From Kiritimatiellia bacterium (lineage in GTDB: Bacteria; Verrucomicrobiota; Kiritimatiellia; UBA8416; JADHWI01): 64,000 nucleotides of DNA. The stretch lies in the NCBI GenBank assembly GCA_016783565.1, contig JADHWI010000004.1, forward strand, positions 1 through 64,000, in the 5' to 3' direction. Positions 1 to 9,500 of this stretch are shown here, piece by piece. The notes under the pieces were generated by a model that was not told the origin of the DNA, ran no database searches, and saw only the letters and a program-made list of their open reading frames with translations. How positions within the stretch are numbered: position 1 is the first letter of the stretch; the number at the start of each line of letters is the position of its first letter. Position numbers and translations under genes: made by a program.

Positions 1-177
1 GACTGTCCTGTTTTTGGGGTTATGCTGGAGAGCAATCTGAAAGCGGGGCGCCAGGATGCGGTTCCGGGAACGCCGTTAACCTATGGCCAAAGCATCACGG
101 ATGCCTGTATTGGCTGGGAGGATACGGTCCAAGTCCTGGAGGGCCTTGCGACGGCGGTGCAGGGAGTGAAGCGCTGA
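1..177 (+). CDS. DAHP synthase, class I (3' end only)
   Basis: Reading frame 1 is open from the window edge to a TGA at 175-177 and encodes the last 58 residues of a class I 3-deoxy-7-phosphoheptulonate synthase, the first enzyme of the shikimate pathway (phosphoenolpyruvate plus erythrose 4-phosphate). The C-terminal family signature is clear: GVMLESNLKAG, then PLTYGQSITDACIGWEDT, as in AroF/AroG/AroH. The 5' part lies outside the window, so the isozyme and its feedback type cannot be told. It converges on the minus-strand gene ending at 314, with a hairpin between them. Confidence 0.93.
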   Translation, partial: DCPVFGVMLESNLKAGRQDAVPGTPLTYGQSITDACIGWEDTVQVLEGLATAVQGVKR

Positions 178-232
178 GAGCATTTGATGTATTCCTCGGC
201 TGCGCCTCGGCACGCCCTGTGAAGGGCATGGA

Positions 233-280
233 TCGGCTCACCCGCCTGCTCCCTTCGTGAGGGCTGGCAGGTAGAGCCGA
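233..280. repeat. Long GC-rich hairpin between convergent genes
   Basis: TCGGCTC (233-239) pairs with GAGCCGA (274-280). Inside, CCTGC pairs with GCAGG and CCCT with AGGG. The hairpin lies between two convergent genes and could act as a bidirectional terminator, but there is no T-run. It contains GAGGGCTGGCAGG (259-271), whose reverse complement recurs at 11427-11439 in another GC-rich foldback, so a dispersed palindromic repeat family is an alternative. Confidence 0.5.
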
Positions 281-313
281 CACTACAGCAGGGCTACGGT
301 ATGGTGCAGGTGG

Positions 314-3300
314 TTACCTCAGCTTGTAGAATGGCAGGTAGCGGTAGTAGACTTCCAGGCAGAGGGTAGCCATGGCGGTGGTATAGACGCGTCCGCCGCG
401 TTTTCCAAGGTGGGAAATTGGATCCCAGCTTCCGGCGGCCGGCCCTTCGGTGGTACGTCCCCGCAGCAACGCCGTGGTTAGGGCGTCATTCCACAGGTCA
501 AATTCTTTTGCGCCGGAGAGATGCAGGGATAGGGTGGCGTAATACCAGTAATAAAAATGAATCGCGCCAGGAATATCTGGTTCCCACACCGGCAGATGCT
601 CCATGATATAGGTGATGGATTCATCCTGGCCTCGTGTGCGGTTTTGCTCGCCCATGAAGAGCTGGCAGAACCATCCCTCCGCAGTCATCACCGGCGTGAC
701 GGCGTGTCCAGCCAGGTAGGAATACAGGCCTCCTGCCTGGCCCTTGCGTACTTTGCTCAGCCATTTCTCCGCCCATTGATAGTGTTGAGGGTGCACGTTC
801 ATTCCAGATACTTCTGCGCTTTTGAGTGCAAGGATTTGCCAGCCGGTTACGGATGTATCGTTGTCTTCTTTCGGATTATAGCGCCATGCCGCTTCAGGGT
901 TCTGTGCTTTGGCGATGAATGTGGCCGCCTGATGCGCCGGCTTACGCAGGTGGTCTGCACCGGTAATGGAGAGGGATTCGCATAGCGCAGCAGTGGCCAT
1001 GGCCTGGTCGTACATCTGGCCGCCACGACGCAAGTCGCCTTCGGGGGTCATGCCGTTGATCAGCCATTCAAGTCCTTTCCGGACCGCATCCTGGTGTTTG
1101 CCCTGGGTGTGCGTGTATCCGGCACCGAGGAATGCAAGAAGTGTTAACCCGGTTAGACCAGTGTCTGCATTGAGTTGGTCGCCTGCGCCTCCGCAGTCTT
1201 CGACTCCCTCGAAGGTGTCGATGTCCCAGTGACCATCGGGGCTCTGCATTTTTGCAAGCCAGTCCAAGGCCTGTTCCACGGCGTTTTCGGTGGCTTCCGA
1301 TCCGCCCAGTTCGTTGATGTATTGTTTTCGCTTGGCCGGTGTGCGGAGCTGATAGATTGCTTTGCGTGATGAGGATTCACGCATGGCCGCAATTTCTGCA
1401 ATCATCAGCTTTCGAGCAGGCGTTGTGGGGGTAAGTGTATCCTCAATGTGTCCCGGAGCACGCGAGGATGACGCGTGCGAGGTGGTGGCACCGGGGGTCA
1501 ATCGGCTGGCCGAAGGTGTCGTGGAAAGGCGTGTTGCGGGAATGCCGATATTTCTTGGCGTGGTTGTGTGCTTCATTGTTTGTGCGGCAGTGCCTCCGGC
1601 GCGAGCAATGGTCATGCTATCGGATGGGGCGAGTCTTCCGGTTGAGCGCGGAAGCGCTTCTCTGGTTGAGTGTTGTCCCGTTGTGGCTGATACGGGGAGG
1701 GCGAAAGTGCGTGCGCGATGCGAAGAGGCTGTGCTGCCCACTGTGGTGGTGTCTACCTGGTTTCGTCGCGACGAAGATGAAGCTTGAGATGCAGGAGAGA
1801 GTGAGCCCATAGCTGCCCCTGGACGTGCAGAACTGCGGAAATAGGCGCGTGGTGGAGGAGGCGCGTAGCCTGACAGGGAGGTGTCATCGGTGAGTTGTTC
1901 TCTCTGCCTTGCGGTTTGAATTTGTGCAGGAATCGGATTGGCTGGGGATGCGGATGCGGTCTCACGCACTTGTTCTGCGAGTCGGGCAGGTGTAGCGACG
2001 TTCACGGGTTCAAGGCGGGCATGGTTACCGCTGGTTGCCGCATGATTGATTTGAGTCTCCTGCATAACGGTTGCCGTTCGAGTGCTTCGTGGTGTTGACA
2101 GTGCGGTCCTCGCCATGGAGGAGGTTGCAGTCGTGCGACCGCCTCTGATTGGCGATGCCGTGGTGGGCCTGGATACTGACGCTTCTGCCGTGCGGCCCTG
2201 TGATCGCTGAACCCCTGTGATGTGTCGAGGGTGCGCAGTGGATGGTGTCGCAGTGTCGTCTGCTGTACCGGCGTCAATATGAACAAGTGTTGCACGTGTG
2301 GAAAGTCTGACTGGTGAGGCTGAGGATGCTGCCAATCCTGTTGCGGTTGCCTGAATCGATAGTGCGGGTTTGGCGATGGCACGCGCGTTGTTTGCTCCGG
2401 TGAGTTTGGCTGCTCTCGGATCTGCTGCGACGTTAGATCGGGACTCGCGACTGTCAGGGTTGGCATGCGCGAGTCCTTGCGGAGACGGTCGCCCTTCGGG
2501 TGTGTCGAATTCCGGTCTCCCCTTGGCTCGATCAGGTGCATTTATTTGTTTCTGCGTCACTCCCTGTTGAGTTCGAGAGATGGTTCCTGTTTGTGATGTG
2601 TTAATGGATGCAAGTGTTCCAGCCAGGGCAATGGTTTCGGTACGCGTTCCAGTCGCGCGAGTAGCCAGAAGAGTCGGTGCCACTTCGGTGCGATTAGAGG
2701 GTTGGTATCCAAATAGTTTCAGGCCGGTAGATTTTGCAATGCGTGTTGACGTTCTCTGCTCTGAGGTGTTCGCAGGTATCGTGTTGGCAGGTAGGGATGC
2801 GTTTTCGCTATCGCTTTGAGAATCCGTGGGTTGGCGACTTTGTGCGAGAGAACTGCGAGGTTGGCCGCGTGTGGTGTGGGTCGTTTCAGGCGTTTCGGTG
2901 CGTATCAGGTTCGAGTGTTGCGCTACGGCGAGTGCTGCACCTTGTTCGGCAAGTGCTTTCTCTGTTGCGGTAAGCGCTTCGGCTACCGACAGAGGTGAGG
3001 CGTCGGAACGTGGTGTGACCGTGTCGTGAGCAGGGGAGAATGAAGCACGAGTGGATGCATTGTCTGTAGGCACGGCCGTAAATTGCGGAGCTCGCGCAAG
3101 AGGATGAGGGGCTTCGATGTTCATGCGTTCACCGGTACGTGCAGTGGTGACAGATCGCGCGGAGGGTGATGACGTGCTGGATTCCTCTGTGACAGGTTGA
3201 TTGTTGGCAAGCGTTGATGCGGCAGTGCGCAGAGAGAGGGAGGGACTCGTGGTTGCCGTCGTTTTTCGTGGGAGGGATGATTTTGCCATTCCTTGGTTTA

Positions 3301-5377
3301 GTGTGCCGGTGGTCCGATGCTGAGGCCTTGCGAATGGTGTGGATGGCGAGGAGATGGTCGATGCAACGGAAGTATCCGCCGACAGGGAAGCCGCAGGCGT
3401 GGGCATATTGTGCGGGGTGGCCTTGGTGGACCCACGTGCTGCGGTTGCACGGGATGGTTCGTTTATCTCACGTGCATGGTACGCGGTAGCCTGACTTTGT
3501 TGTTGCTGTGCGTGCTCAATGACGAGCAGTCGGCCACTGATGTTGATAACGGTTTCGACGGGAGTGCTCGTGTTATGTACCCGTTCCAAGGCGTCTGAGG
3601 AGGGCGCGATTGGAGTTTGTCTGGCCTGAGTTGTGGAGGCCAGTGATTTATTTGTTCGCAAAGTAGAATCGCGTGCTGGTGATGGTGTGTTCTTTGAGGG
3701 AGTTGCTATTGGTCGGGAAGGTGCTTGACGGCTATCGGCACGCCCCGTTGTACTTCTGGCGATTTTCATGGAAGGTTGTTCGCGTGAAGTAGAGGAGCGC
3801 GAGGAGGTCTTTGATTGTTGATCGGCTTGCAGGACGGCGATCATGCGGCGCAGTTTTAGCGCGGGTTCTGTTCGAGGGGCGACGGGGCTTCGCGTATCAA
3901 TGCGTTCGGAAAGCGTGGGGCGTGCACTGGTGTTGTTGGGGAGTTGTGATGTAGATTGGGCAACTGACCTCGCAACATTTTGTGGTGTAGCTGCCTGTGG
4001 TCTTTCGGGCATGGAGCTCTGTGCAGTGTCGGCCGTGGTTTGGCGTGCAGTGTTGACTGGTCTTGCTGCGGTTTTAGCGGAACGTGTTTGTTGGTTCTCT
4101 GGTGTCTTGGTGGATAGAGCGGGCATGCTTTTCGACAATTGCAGGAGTTCCTGTACGGTGAGCGGTTTTTTTGATGTTTTCATGGGGCGTGATTCGCTGG
4201 GCTCAGGTGTATTCGGATTACTCTGTGGCGCTCTCTTCACTAACTTGAGGGTGGGTGGGTGTTGCTGTTGAGGGGTGGGCACGCTTCGTGGCCTTGCGGT
4301 GTCAGTTTGTATTGGCTGTTGAGGTGATGCACGGGAGACGTCCACCGCGCGGCGTTGCTCGGGGCGACGTGGCTGTGGCTCAGGAGTTTGGCGCGATTCT
4401 TGACGCGCCATTTCCAGTTTGAGTGCATCTGTAGTCTGTGTATGTTGCATTTTTTGAAGCTGCGTTTCGATCTGTTGCTCAGGGGCGGGTGTCTTAACCA
4501 TTTTCGGCTGGGATCGGCTCTGTGACGTCTGGCGCGATTGGGGGGCTGCAGGTTCGGGTTTTGCCACCTGTTCGTCCTGGGGTGAGAACGGTTTTGTTAC
4601 GGGAGTGGATTCCAGTTTGCGATTAGATCTGTGGTCTGTTGGTTCTTGATTTTGCGGCTGTTCCGCTGTCCGTGCGGTAGCCATTTTCGTGGTGTCGGTA
4701 GCGGGTTGGGTGGGCCGTGTGGGTGCCAGCTCTTCTTTTACCGGGCTTGGCTGCTTATTCGGTGGTGCCGTTTTGATGTTTGTTCGATTGGCTGAGACTT
4801 TCTCCATCTGAGGTATTGTGGGCTCGGCCTTGTCGGGTTGGGTAAGCTTTTCGGCTGTTTCTTTCTGGTTGCGGGGTTTAAAGGTGCGTGAGTCTTCCGG
4901 GGAAACATCGGTTCGTCGTTGGCGGAGGGTTTCGCCCATAGATGTTTCCTGAAAAGAGGGGACACCGGCATCGACTTCGTGTCGGCTTTCCTGATGCACC
5001 ACTGTGACATCGCGTGACTTGATGATCCAGACACTGAAGAAGGTAACGGTCAAAAGATGCATTAATGCGCTGAGTAAAAAACAGGATGCCAATAGTTCCG
5101 GTTTGTGCCGGTAATGTCGGAGAATGGCCACGATCAGCGTGGTGATTGCCAGCAGCAGAAAGAGGGAAACGAGTGGTTGTTGCAGGAACTCGAGAGAGTA
5201 TAGCAGGTACAGTTTCCAAAATGGCGGGCCATGGTCGTACAGCAGTAGCGTTGACGCTACTGTCAGCGCAGGAAGCAGAAGGGCAAGTGCTCGATAGAAA
5301 CGGTTACGAATGACCGTTTTCCTCGCTTGATCCTTAAGATCCTGCGTGTCGTGTGGTGAGATAAGTCCGTTCGACAT
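314..5377 (-). CDS. Giant membrane protein with disordered spacer and C-terminal prenyltransferase/squalene-cyclase toroid
   Basis: About 1,687 residues from the ATG at 5377. That start overlaps the exbD end by 44 bases. The frame is open to 5440, but no better ribosome site was seen there. Three hydrophobic segments lie near residues 29-47, 56-86 and 95-119. Then come about 1,200 residues of low-complexity sequence rich in Ser, Thr, Ala, Arg, Gln and Pro, with no recognisable fold. The last 320 or so residues form a terpenoid-cyclase/prenyltransferase-type alpha/alpha toroid, with repeated elements such as ALDWLAKMQSPDGHWD and TGLTLLAFLGAGYTH. As last gene of a TPR-exbB-exbD operon it sits where a TonB-like partner would be. 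A periplasm-spanning energy-coupling or scaffold role is inference. Enzymatic cyclase activity is unlikely because I see no DDTA-like or DxDD catalytic motif. Confidence 0.8.
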   Translation of the reverse strand: MSNGLISPHDTQDLKDQARKTVIRNRFYRALALLLPALTVASTLLLYDHGPPFWKLYLLYSLEFLQQPLVSLFLLLAITTLIVAILRHYRHKPELLASCFLLSALMHLLTVTFFSVWIIKSRDVTVVHQESRHEVDAGVPSFQETSMGETLRQRRTDVSPEDSRTFKPRNQKETAEKLTQPDKAEPTIPQMEKVSANRTNIKTAPPNKQPSPVKEELAPTRPTQPATDTTKMATARTAEQPQNQEPTDHRSNRKLESTPVTKPFSPQDEQVAKPEPAAPQSRQTSQSRSQPKMVKTPAPEQQIETQLQKMQHTQTTDALKLEMARQESRQTPEPQPRRPEQRRAVDVSRASPQQPIQTDTARPRSVPTPQQQHPPTLKLVKRAPQSNPNTPEPSESRPMKTSKKPLTVQELLQLSKSMPALSTKTPENQQTRSAKTAARPVNTARQTTADTAQSSMPERPQAATPQNVARSVAQSTSQLPNNTSARPTLSERIDTRSPVAPRTEPALKLRRMIAVLQADQQSKTSSRSSTSREQPSMKIARSTTGRADSRQAPSRPIATPSKNTPSPARDSTLRTNKSLASTTQARQTPIAPSSDALERVHNTSTPVETVINISGRLLVIEHAQQQQSQATAYHAREINEPSRATAARGSTKATPHNMPTPAASLSADTSVASTISSPSTPFARPQHRTTGTLNQGMAKSSLPRKTTATTSPSLSLRTAASTLANNQPVTEESSTSSPSARSVTTARTGERMNIEAPHPLARAPQFTAVPTDNASTRASFSPAHDTVTPRSDASPLSVAEALTATEKALAEQGAALAVAQHSNLIRTETPETTHTTRGQPRSSLAQSRQPTDSQSDSENASLPANTIPANTSEQRTSTRIAKSTGLKLFGYQPSNRTEVAPTLLATRATGTRTETIALAGTLASINTSQTGTISRTQQGVTQKQINAPDRAKGRPEFDTPEGRPSPQGLAHANPDSRESRSNVAADPRAAKLTGANNARAIAKPALSIQATATGLAASSASPVRLSTRATLVHIDAGTADDTATPSTAHPRHITGVQRSQGRTAEASVSRPTTASPIRGGRTTATSSMARTALSTPRSTRTATVMQETQINHAATSGNHARLEPVNVATPARLAEQVRETASASPANPIPAQIQTARQREQLTDDTSLSGYAPPPPRAYFRSSARPGAAMGSLSPASQASSSSRRNQVDTTTVGSTASSHRARTFALPVSATTGQHSTREALPRSTGRLAPSDSMTIARAGGTAAQTMKHTTTPRNIGIPATRLSTTPSASRLTPGATTSHASSSRAPGHIEDTLTPTTPARKLMIAEIAAMRESSSRKAIYQLRTPAKRKQYINELGGSEATENAVEQALDWLAKMQSPDGHWDIDTFEGVEDCGGAGDQLNADTGLTGLTLLAFLGAGYTHTQGKHQDAVRKGLEWLINGMTPEGDLRRGGQMYDQAMATAALCESLSITGADHLRKPAHQAATFIAKAQNPEAAWRYNPKEDNDTSVTGWQILALKSAEVSGMNVHPQHYQWAEKWLSKVRKGQAGGLYSYLAGHAVTPVMTAEGWFCQLFMGEQNRTRGQDESITYIMEHLPVWEPDIPGAIHFYYWYYATLSLHLSGAKEFDLWNDALTTALLRGRTTEGPAAGSWDPISHLGKRGGRVYTTAMATLCLEVYYRYLPFYKLR

Positions 5378-5747
5378 GATGTTTCTCGCAAAGATCAAGA
5401 ACGTTAACGGCGTGGTGGAGGACCGTGTTCTTGTCGCCACGTATGACGACAGTCTGGTTTGGGTTGGCCTTAATGGCTGCTTTAAGCATGTGGTCCACTT
5501 CGTCGATTGTGCGTTCGCGTCCAGCGATCAGCAGGCTGCCATTATCGGCAATGTTAATGACCAGTTCTTCGGGAATGGCCGTGACAGGACGGGCGTGTTG
5601 GCTGGATGGTGGCTTTACGCGCACGTCGCGCTCAATGTCTGCAAATTTAGTGGCAACGAGGAAGAAAATAAGCAGCAGAAACACTATGTCGATGACCGGT
5701 GTCAGGTTGAGTTCAATGTGCTCTTCTTCCGGTAGTTTTATGGGCAC
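5334..5747 (-). CDS. exbD: ExbD/TolR-family biopolymer transport protein
   Basis: 137 residues. It starts at a GTG (5747), because AGGAGG lies seven bases upstream and the exbB stop is two bases away. The N-terminus is cytoplasmic, then a single membrane helix follows in the classical ExbD context LNLTPVIDIVFLLLIFFLVA, whose Asp is the proton-relay residue of the family. The periplasmic remainder carries the usual ExbD/TolR fold. With ExbB it forms the proton-motive-force-driven motor that energises a periplasmic partner. The downstream giant protein is the likely partner here, since no ordinary TonB is encoded nearby. Confidence 0.93.
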   Translation of the reverse strand: MPIKLPEEEHIELNLTPVIDIVFLLLIFFLVATKFADIERDVRVKPPSSQHARPVTAIPEELVINIADNGSLLIAGRERTIDEVDHMLKAAIKANPNQTVVIRGDKNTVLHHAVNVLDLCEKHHVERTYLTTRHAGS

Positions 5748-5749
5748 GG

Positions 5750-6541
5750 TCAGACCTCCTCGGGAGCGGATTCAGAGGCTGTCATTCGCTCGACAAGCTC
5801 AATGGTGATGTCATCCATCTCGTTGACCAGACGTTCGATTTTGTCCACGAACAGGTAATAGAGAATGAGCGATGGAATTGCGATTGCGAGGCCAACGGCC
5901 GTGGTGACCAGAGCCTGATAAATGCCTGCGGCAAGGAGCTCGGTCTTGCCAAGCGCTTCCTGTTTGGATGCCACTGTCATGAAAGCATTGATCATGCCGA
6001 GAACGGTGCCCAGTAGCCCGAGTAGTGGTGCCACGCTGGCTACAACAGATAATGCACGGCAATTTCTGCGCATGGTTGCGGCTTCTTTGGCACCCGCATC
6101 TTCAATGGCCTTTTCAATTTCCATGGTGGGCCGGTATGCCTTGCGTAACCCGGCTCGAACTACGCGTACGATAGGGCTGTCCTCGGATCGGATATCATTC
6201 AGCAGTTTTTTGACATCAAGGGAGCCGTGTGTTCTGTTTGTGACGCTGCGAATGCGAGTGACCACATCGGGCGGGAGGATTTTTCTTCTTTGCAAGCTGA
6301 CGGTGCGTTCAATGCCAAAAGCCACCATGATGAAGCTGGCGATGTACAAGGGGTACATCAATCCTCCACCCTTACGAAGCAGCTCCGAAAAAGTGGGTGC
6401 ACCGCCTGTATCTTCGGTCATGAAAAGGGTAGCGCCGGGATCTTCCGTCTCGGGCTCAGTTGTTGGCGTGACGTTTTGTGAAAGAATCGCGCTACAAGTG
6501 ACGAGGAAGAGAAAGGTCAGAAGTGTGATACGCTTGATCAT
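5750..6541 (-). CDS. exbB: ExbB/TolQ/MotA-family proton channel protein
   Basis: About 263 residues from the ATG at 6541. It was chosen over an in-frame ATG at 6556 because AGGGAG sits just upstream of 6541. A signal-like N-terminal hydrophobic stretch (ITLLTFLFLVTCSAIL) is followed by a short linker and the MotA/TolQ/ExbB domain with three membrane helices. The family core SVVASVAPLLGLLGTVLGM is clear, followed by the helix VTTAVGLAIAIPSLILYYLF. An N-terminal extension with signal peptide is common in PVC and planctomycete ExbB homologues. It lies 33 bases downstream of the TPR gene and two bases upstream of exbD, so the four genes are probably one transcript. Confidence 0.93.
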   Translation of the reverse strand: MIKRITLLTFLFLVTCSAILSQNVTPTTEPETEDPGATLFMTEDTGGAPTFSELLRKGGGLMYPLYIASFIMVAFGIERTVSLQRRKILPPDVVTRIRSVTNRTHGSLDVKKLLNDIRSEDSPIVRVVRAGLRKAYRPTMEIEKAIEDAGAKEAATMRRNCRALSVVASVAPLLGLLGTVLGMINAFMTVASKQEALGKTELLAAGIYQALVTTAVGLAIAIPSLILYYLFVDKIERLVNEMDDITIELVERMTASESAPEEV

Positions 6542-6574
6542 AAATGCTCCCTGCATGTGTGATGTGTTGCGGTG

Positions 6575-9500
6575 TTATTTGATTCGATCCGCTGCCAGTT
6601 CTGCCCATTGCGTGCCTTTGTGGTCACGCATAAGCGCCGTGAAGGTGTCTTTTGCTTCCTGCTCCTGGCCTTGAGCCTGGTAGCATTTTCCGCATTCAAA
6701 CATGGATGCGGCAACCCATTCAGGTGCATGCATGTAGAGTGCCTGCACGCGAAGATAGGCTACGACCGCATGCTTGTAATCCTCGCGAATCTGATGAGCT
6801 TGTCCCACATAGAATTGCGCTTCTGCGGCGGCTTCGGAGCGACTATTGCGGGTGCATTCTGTCAGAGTTTCAACGGCATCGTCATAACGTTTAAGACCGT
6901 ACTGGGCCTTTCCCTTTATCAAGTAGGCCTTGGCTGCCACTGCGTGGTTCGGATAGGCGGCAAGGAGTGCATGGATGGCTTTAATGGCTTTCTCTTGTTC
7001 GTTCAATGCCAGTAGATGGTCTCCTCTGGCTAATAGCGCATCAGGCAGGTACTCGAACGAAGCAAAGGCCGAATCCCCGGTCAAACGCTCCAGGCGCTTG
7101 GCGGCTGTTTTCAGGTCGTTAAGTTTGGCGTGGCACAGTCCTGATTGAAACAATGCGTCGGCTAGCAGTTCGCTCTTGGGGCATTCCGTAATGAGTCTAT
7201 CGAAGGCTTTGGCTGCGCCGGCATGGTCTTCCGTTGTCCATCCGCACCAACCTATTCGGTATAACGCTTTGTCTTTGAGGCGGCTATTTTCTGTGCCAGT
7301 GAGAACCTTGGCGTATAGCGCTCGTGCTTCGGTGAGCAGTGCATGGGCATCTTTCCCACTGTCGGCGCGTTGGTATTTGGCTTCAGCCAGATGAAAATAT
7401 GCATCGGCAGCCAAGGCATCATTCGGGAATTTATCCGATAGCACTTGAAATGCTGCCAGACTTTTTTCGGCGTTGCCGGCTTCACGCCACGACCAGGCTT
7501 GTTCGTAATAGAGTCTGGGTTGGTCGTCTGCGGCGGGAAATTTTCTCACGGCAGCATCAAAGGCTTGGGCGGCATTCTCCCATGATTTTTGTTCCTGTAG
7601 ACACGTGGCCAGGTTGACTTGGGCGGAGCGGGCTAAGTCGTGCTTGCTGTGTTTTTTCAGAAGGTTGTTAAATGCCTCGGTAGCTTTTTCCCATTGGGAT
7701 GCCTTCATTAATGCACGGCCGCGTCGATAAAATGCCTGCGGAATTACGTCTGGCTGGTCGGACTGTTTTGTGACCGCTTCGAATGACTGGGCTGCGGCGT
7801 CCCAATTATTCTGTTCGTATTGTGACAAGCCGAGGCCAAACCAGGCGTAGGCGGTCAGGTCGTCAGTGGTGTCGCGTTGTGTCAGGGTTTGATACGCTTC
7901 AGCAGCGGCCTTGTAATCCTTGGTGTCGAAGTAGCACTCTGCCAATTGGTAGCGTGCATGCGCAGACAGATCGCTGTCTGCGTAATTTTTGAGAAAGCGT
8001 TTAAGAAGGCGAGCAGCCTTGCCGCGTTCATCCAGTTGGATCAGGGCCATGCCTGATTTGAACAATGCGTCATCCTCAAAGTGGTTGTGATCCTGGGAGT
8101 CGAGATAGTCGTTAAGCGCAGCCACGGCTTCTTTATACTGCTCCAGATCAAACAGGCAAATGCCCTTGAGGTATTGTGATTCGGCAGTGATGACAGGGTC
8201 GGCCTGTTTAAGATTGATGCGATCGATAGCCTTGAGTGCATCCGTATTGCGTTTTGCATAGCGATGTATCCATGCCAGCCGGAAATGTACGCGTGGAAGT
8301 TGATCTTTTGTTCCGTTTTTTTGTTTCAGGTAGGATTCGTAACGTTCTGCTGCAGCATCGTAGTTTTCGGAAAGGAAGCGATTTTCGGCGCCGAGAAAAA
8401 TCGCCTGCGCAAGGAGTGTATGATCGCTGTACTGTTTGATGAACTGATTACAGAGGCGATCTGATTCGGCATAGTTGTCTGTTCGGTGTAGTGCTACACA
8501 GGCGGAATACAAAGCGTGCGGTGCTTGTTCCTGCTTGTTGAATGCGTCTGCGTATCCGGTGAAAGCTTTTGCTGCTGCGTTATAATCATTTTGAGCCAGC
8601 AAGGCGTCCGCCAGACCGAGTTGCATGTCTCCTGCCAGAGAGGATTTTGGGTAGGCCTGGATAGCTTCGCGGAAAGTCTTTGCGGCATCGTCGGCTTTGT
8701 TTTGCTTAAGAAAACTCATGCCTATCCAATATGCGGCCTCATCAGCGGGAGGGGTTTTGGTATCGGCAAGAGGGAGTAAGCGTTCGATGGCCATTTTATA
8801 GTCGCCGGATTCATAGCGGAACGTGCCGGAATAGAGCATGGCTTTTGTTACGCGTGGGTTTTTTGGAAATTGTTTTACCATGTCGGCAAAGGCATCTGAG
8901 GCGGCATTTAGGTCATTGTCCCGGTACAGGGAAAGTCCCAATTCAAATGCGGCTGCGGCTGCGTACTCCCCGCCGCCCTGCATGACGTTCTTATAATTTT
9001 GTGCTGCACCTTTGAAGTTGTCTTGTCGAAATTGTGACTGAGCCAGTCGAAACCGGGCTTCCTCTGCGAGCGAGCTGCTCGCAAATGTTTCCAGGAATTG
9101 CGTGAATCGTACGGTGGCGGGCTCAAATTTCTCCTGGTTGAACTGTGAGAGTCCCAGGAGAAAGACGCTACGTTCGATCAGGTTCAAGAAAGTTTCCGTC
9201 GCTTTAATTCCCGCTTCGGCCATTTCTTTGAACATTTTTTTTGTGGCGGTTCCCTTGTTAATCTTTTTTCCACGTGGTGCATATTTATCGACAAAGATTG
9301 TGAGCAATGCTTCGGCATCGCCGGCTTTTTCCAAACTCACCAGGCAGGCGGCCTGGCGTGCCGTGGCCCAGTCGGCAAGGTAATGTGATGTGAAGTTCTT
9401 ACGTGTTAATTCGAATGCAGATGCAGCTTCGTTGAAGTGTTCGAGGGCTACATGGCTCTGTCCGAGTTGAAACAGGACTTCAGCGCCCTGAGGAAAATCC

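Noticed and set aside
314..1350. Functional squalene or terpene cyclase at the C-terminus of the giant membrane protein
   Set aside because: The toroid repeats are present, but I see no DxDD or DDTA-type catalytic motif, and the exbBD context points to a structural role.
3843..4271. 142-codon plus-strand ORF, and many similar ones between 418 and 5808
   Set aside because: They are open only because the minus-strand gene is low-complexity and GC-skewed. Products are Arg/Cys/Val-rich without any fold, and the exbB-exbD operon context supports the minus strand.
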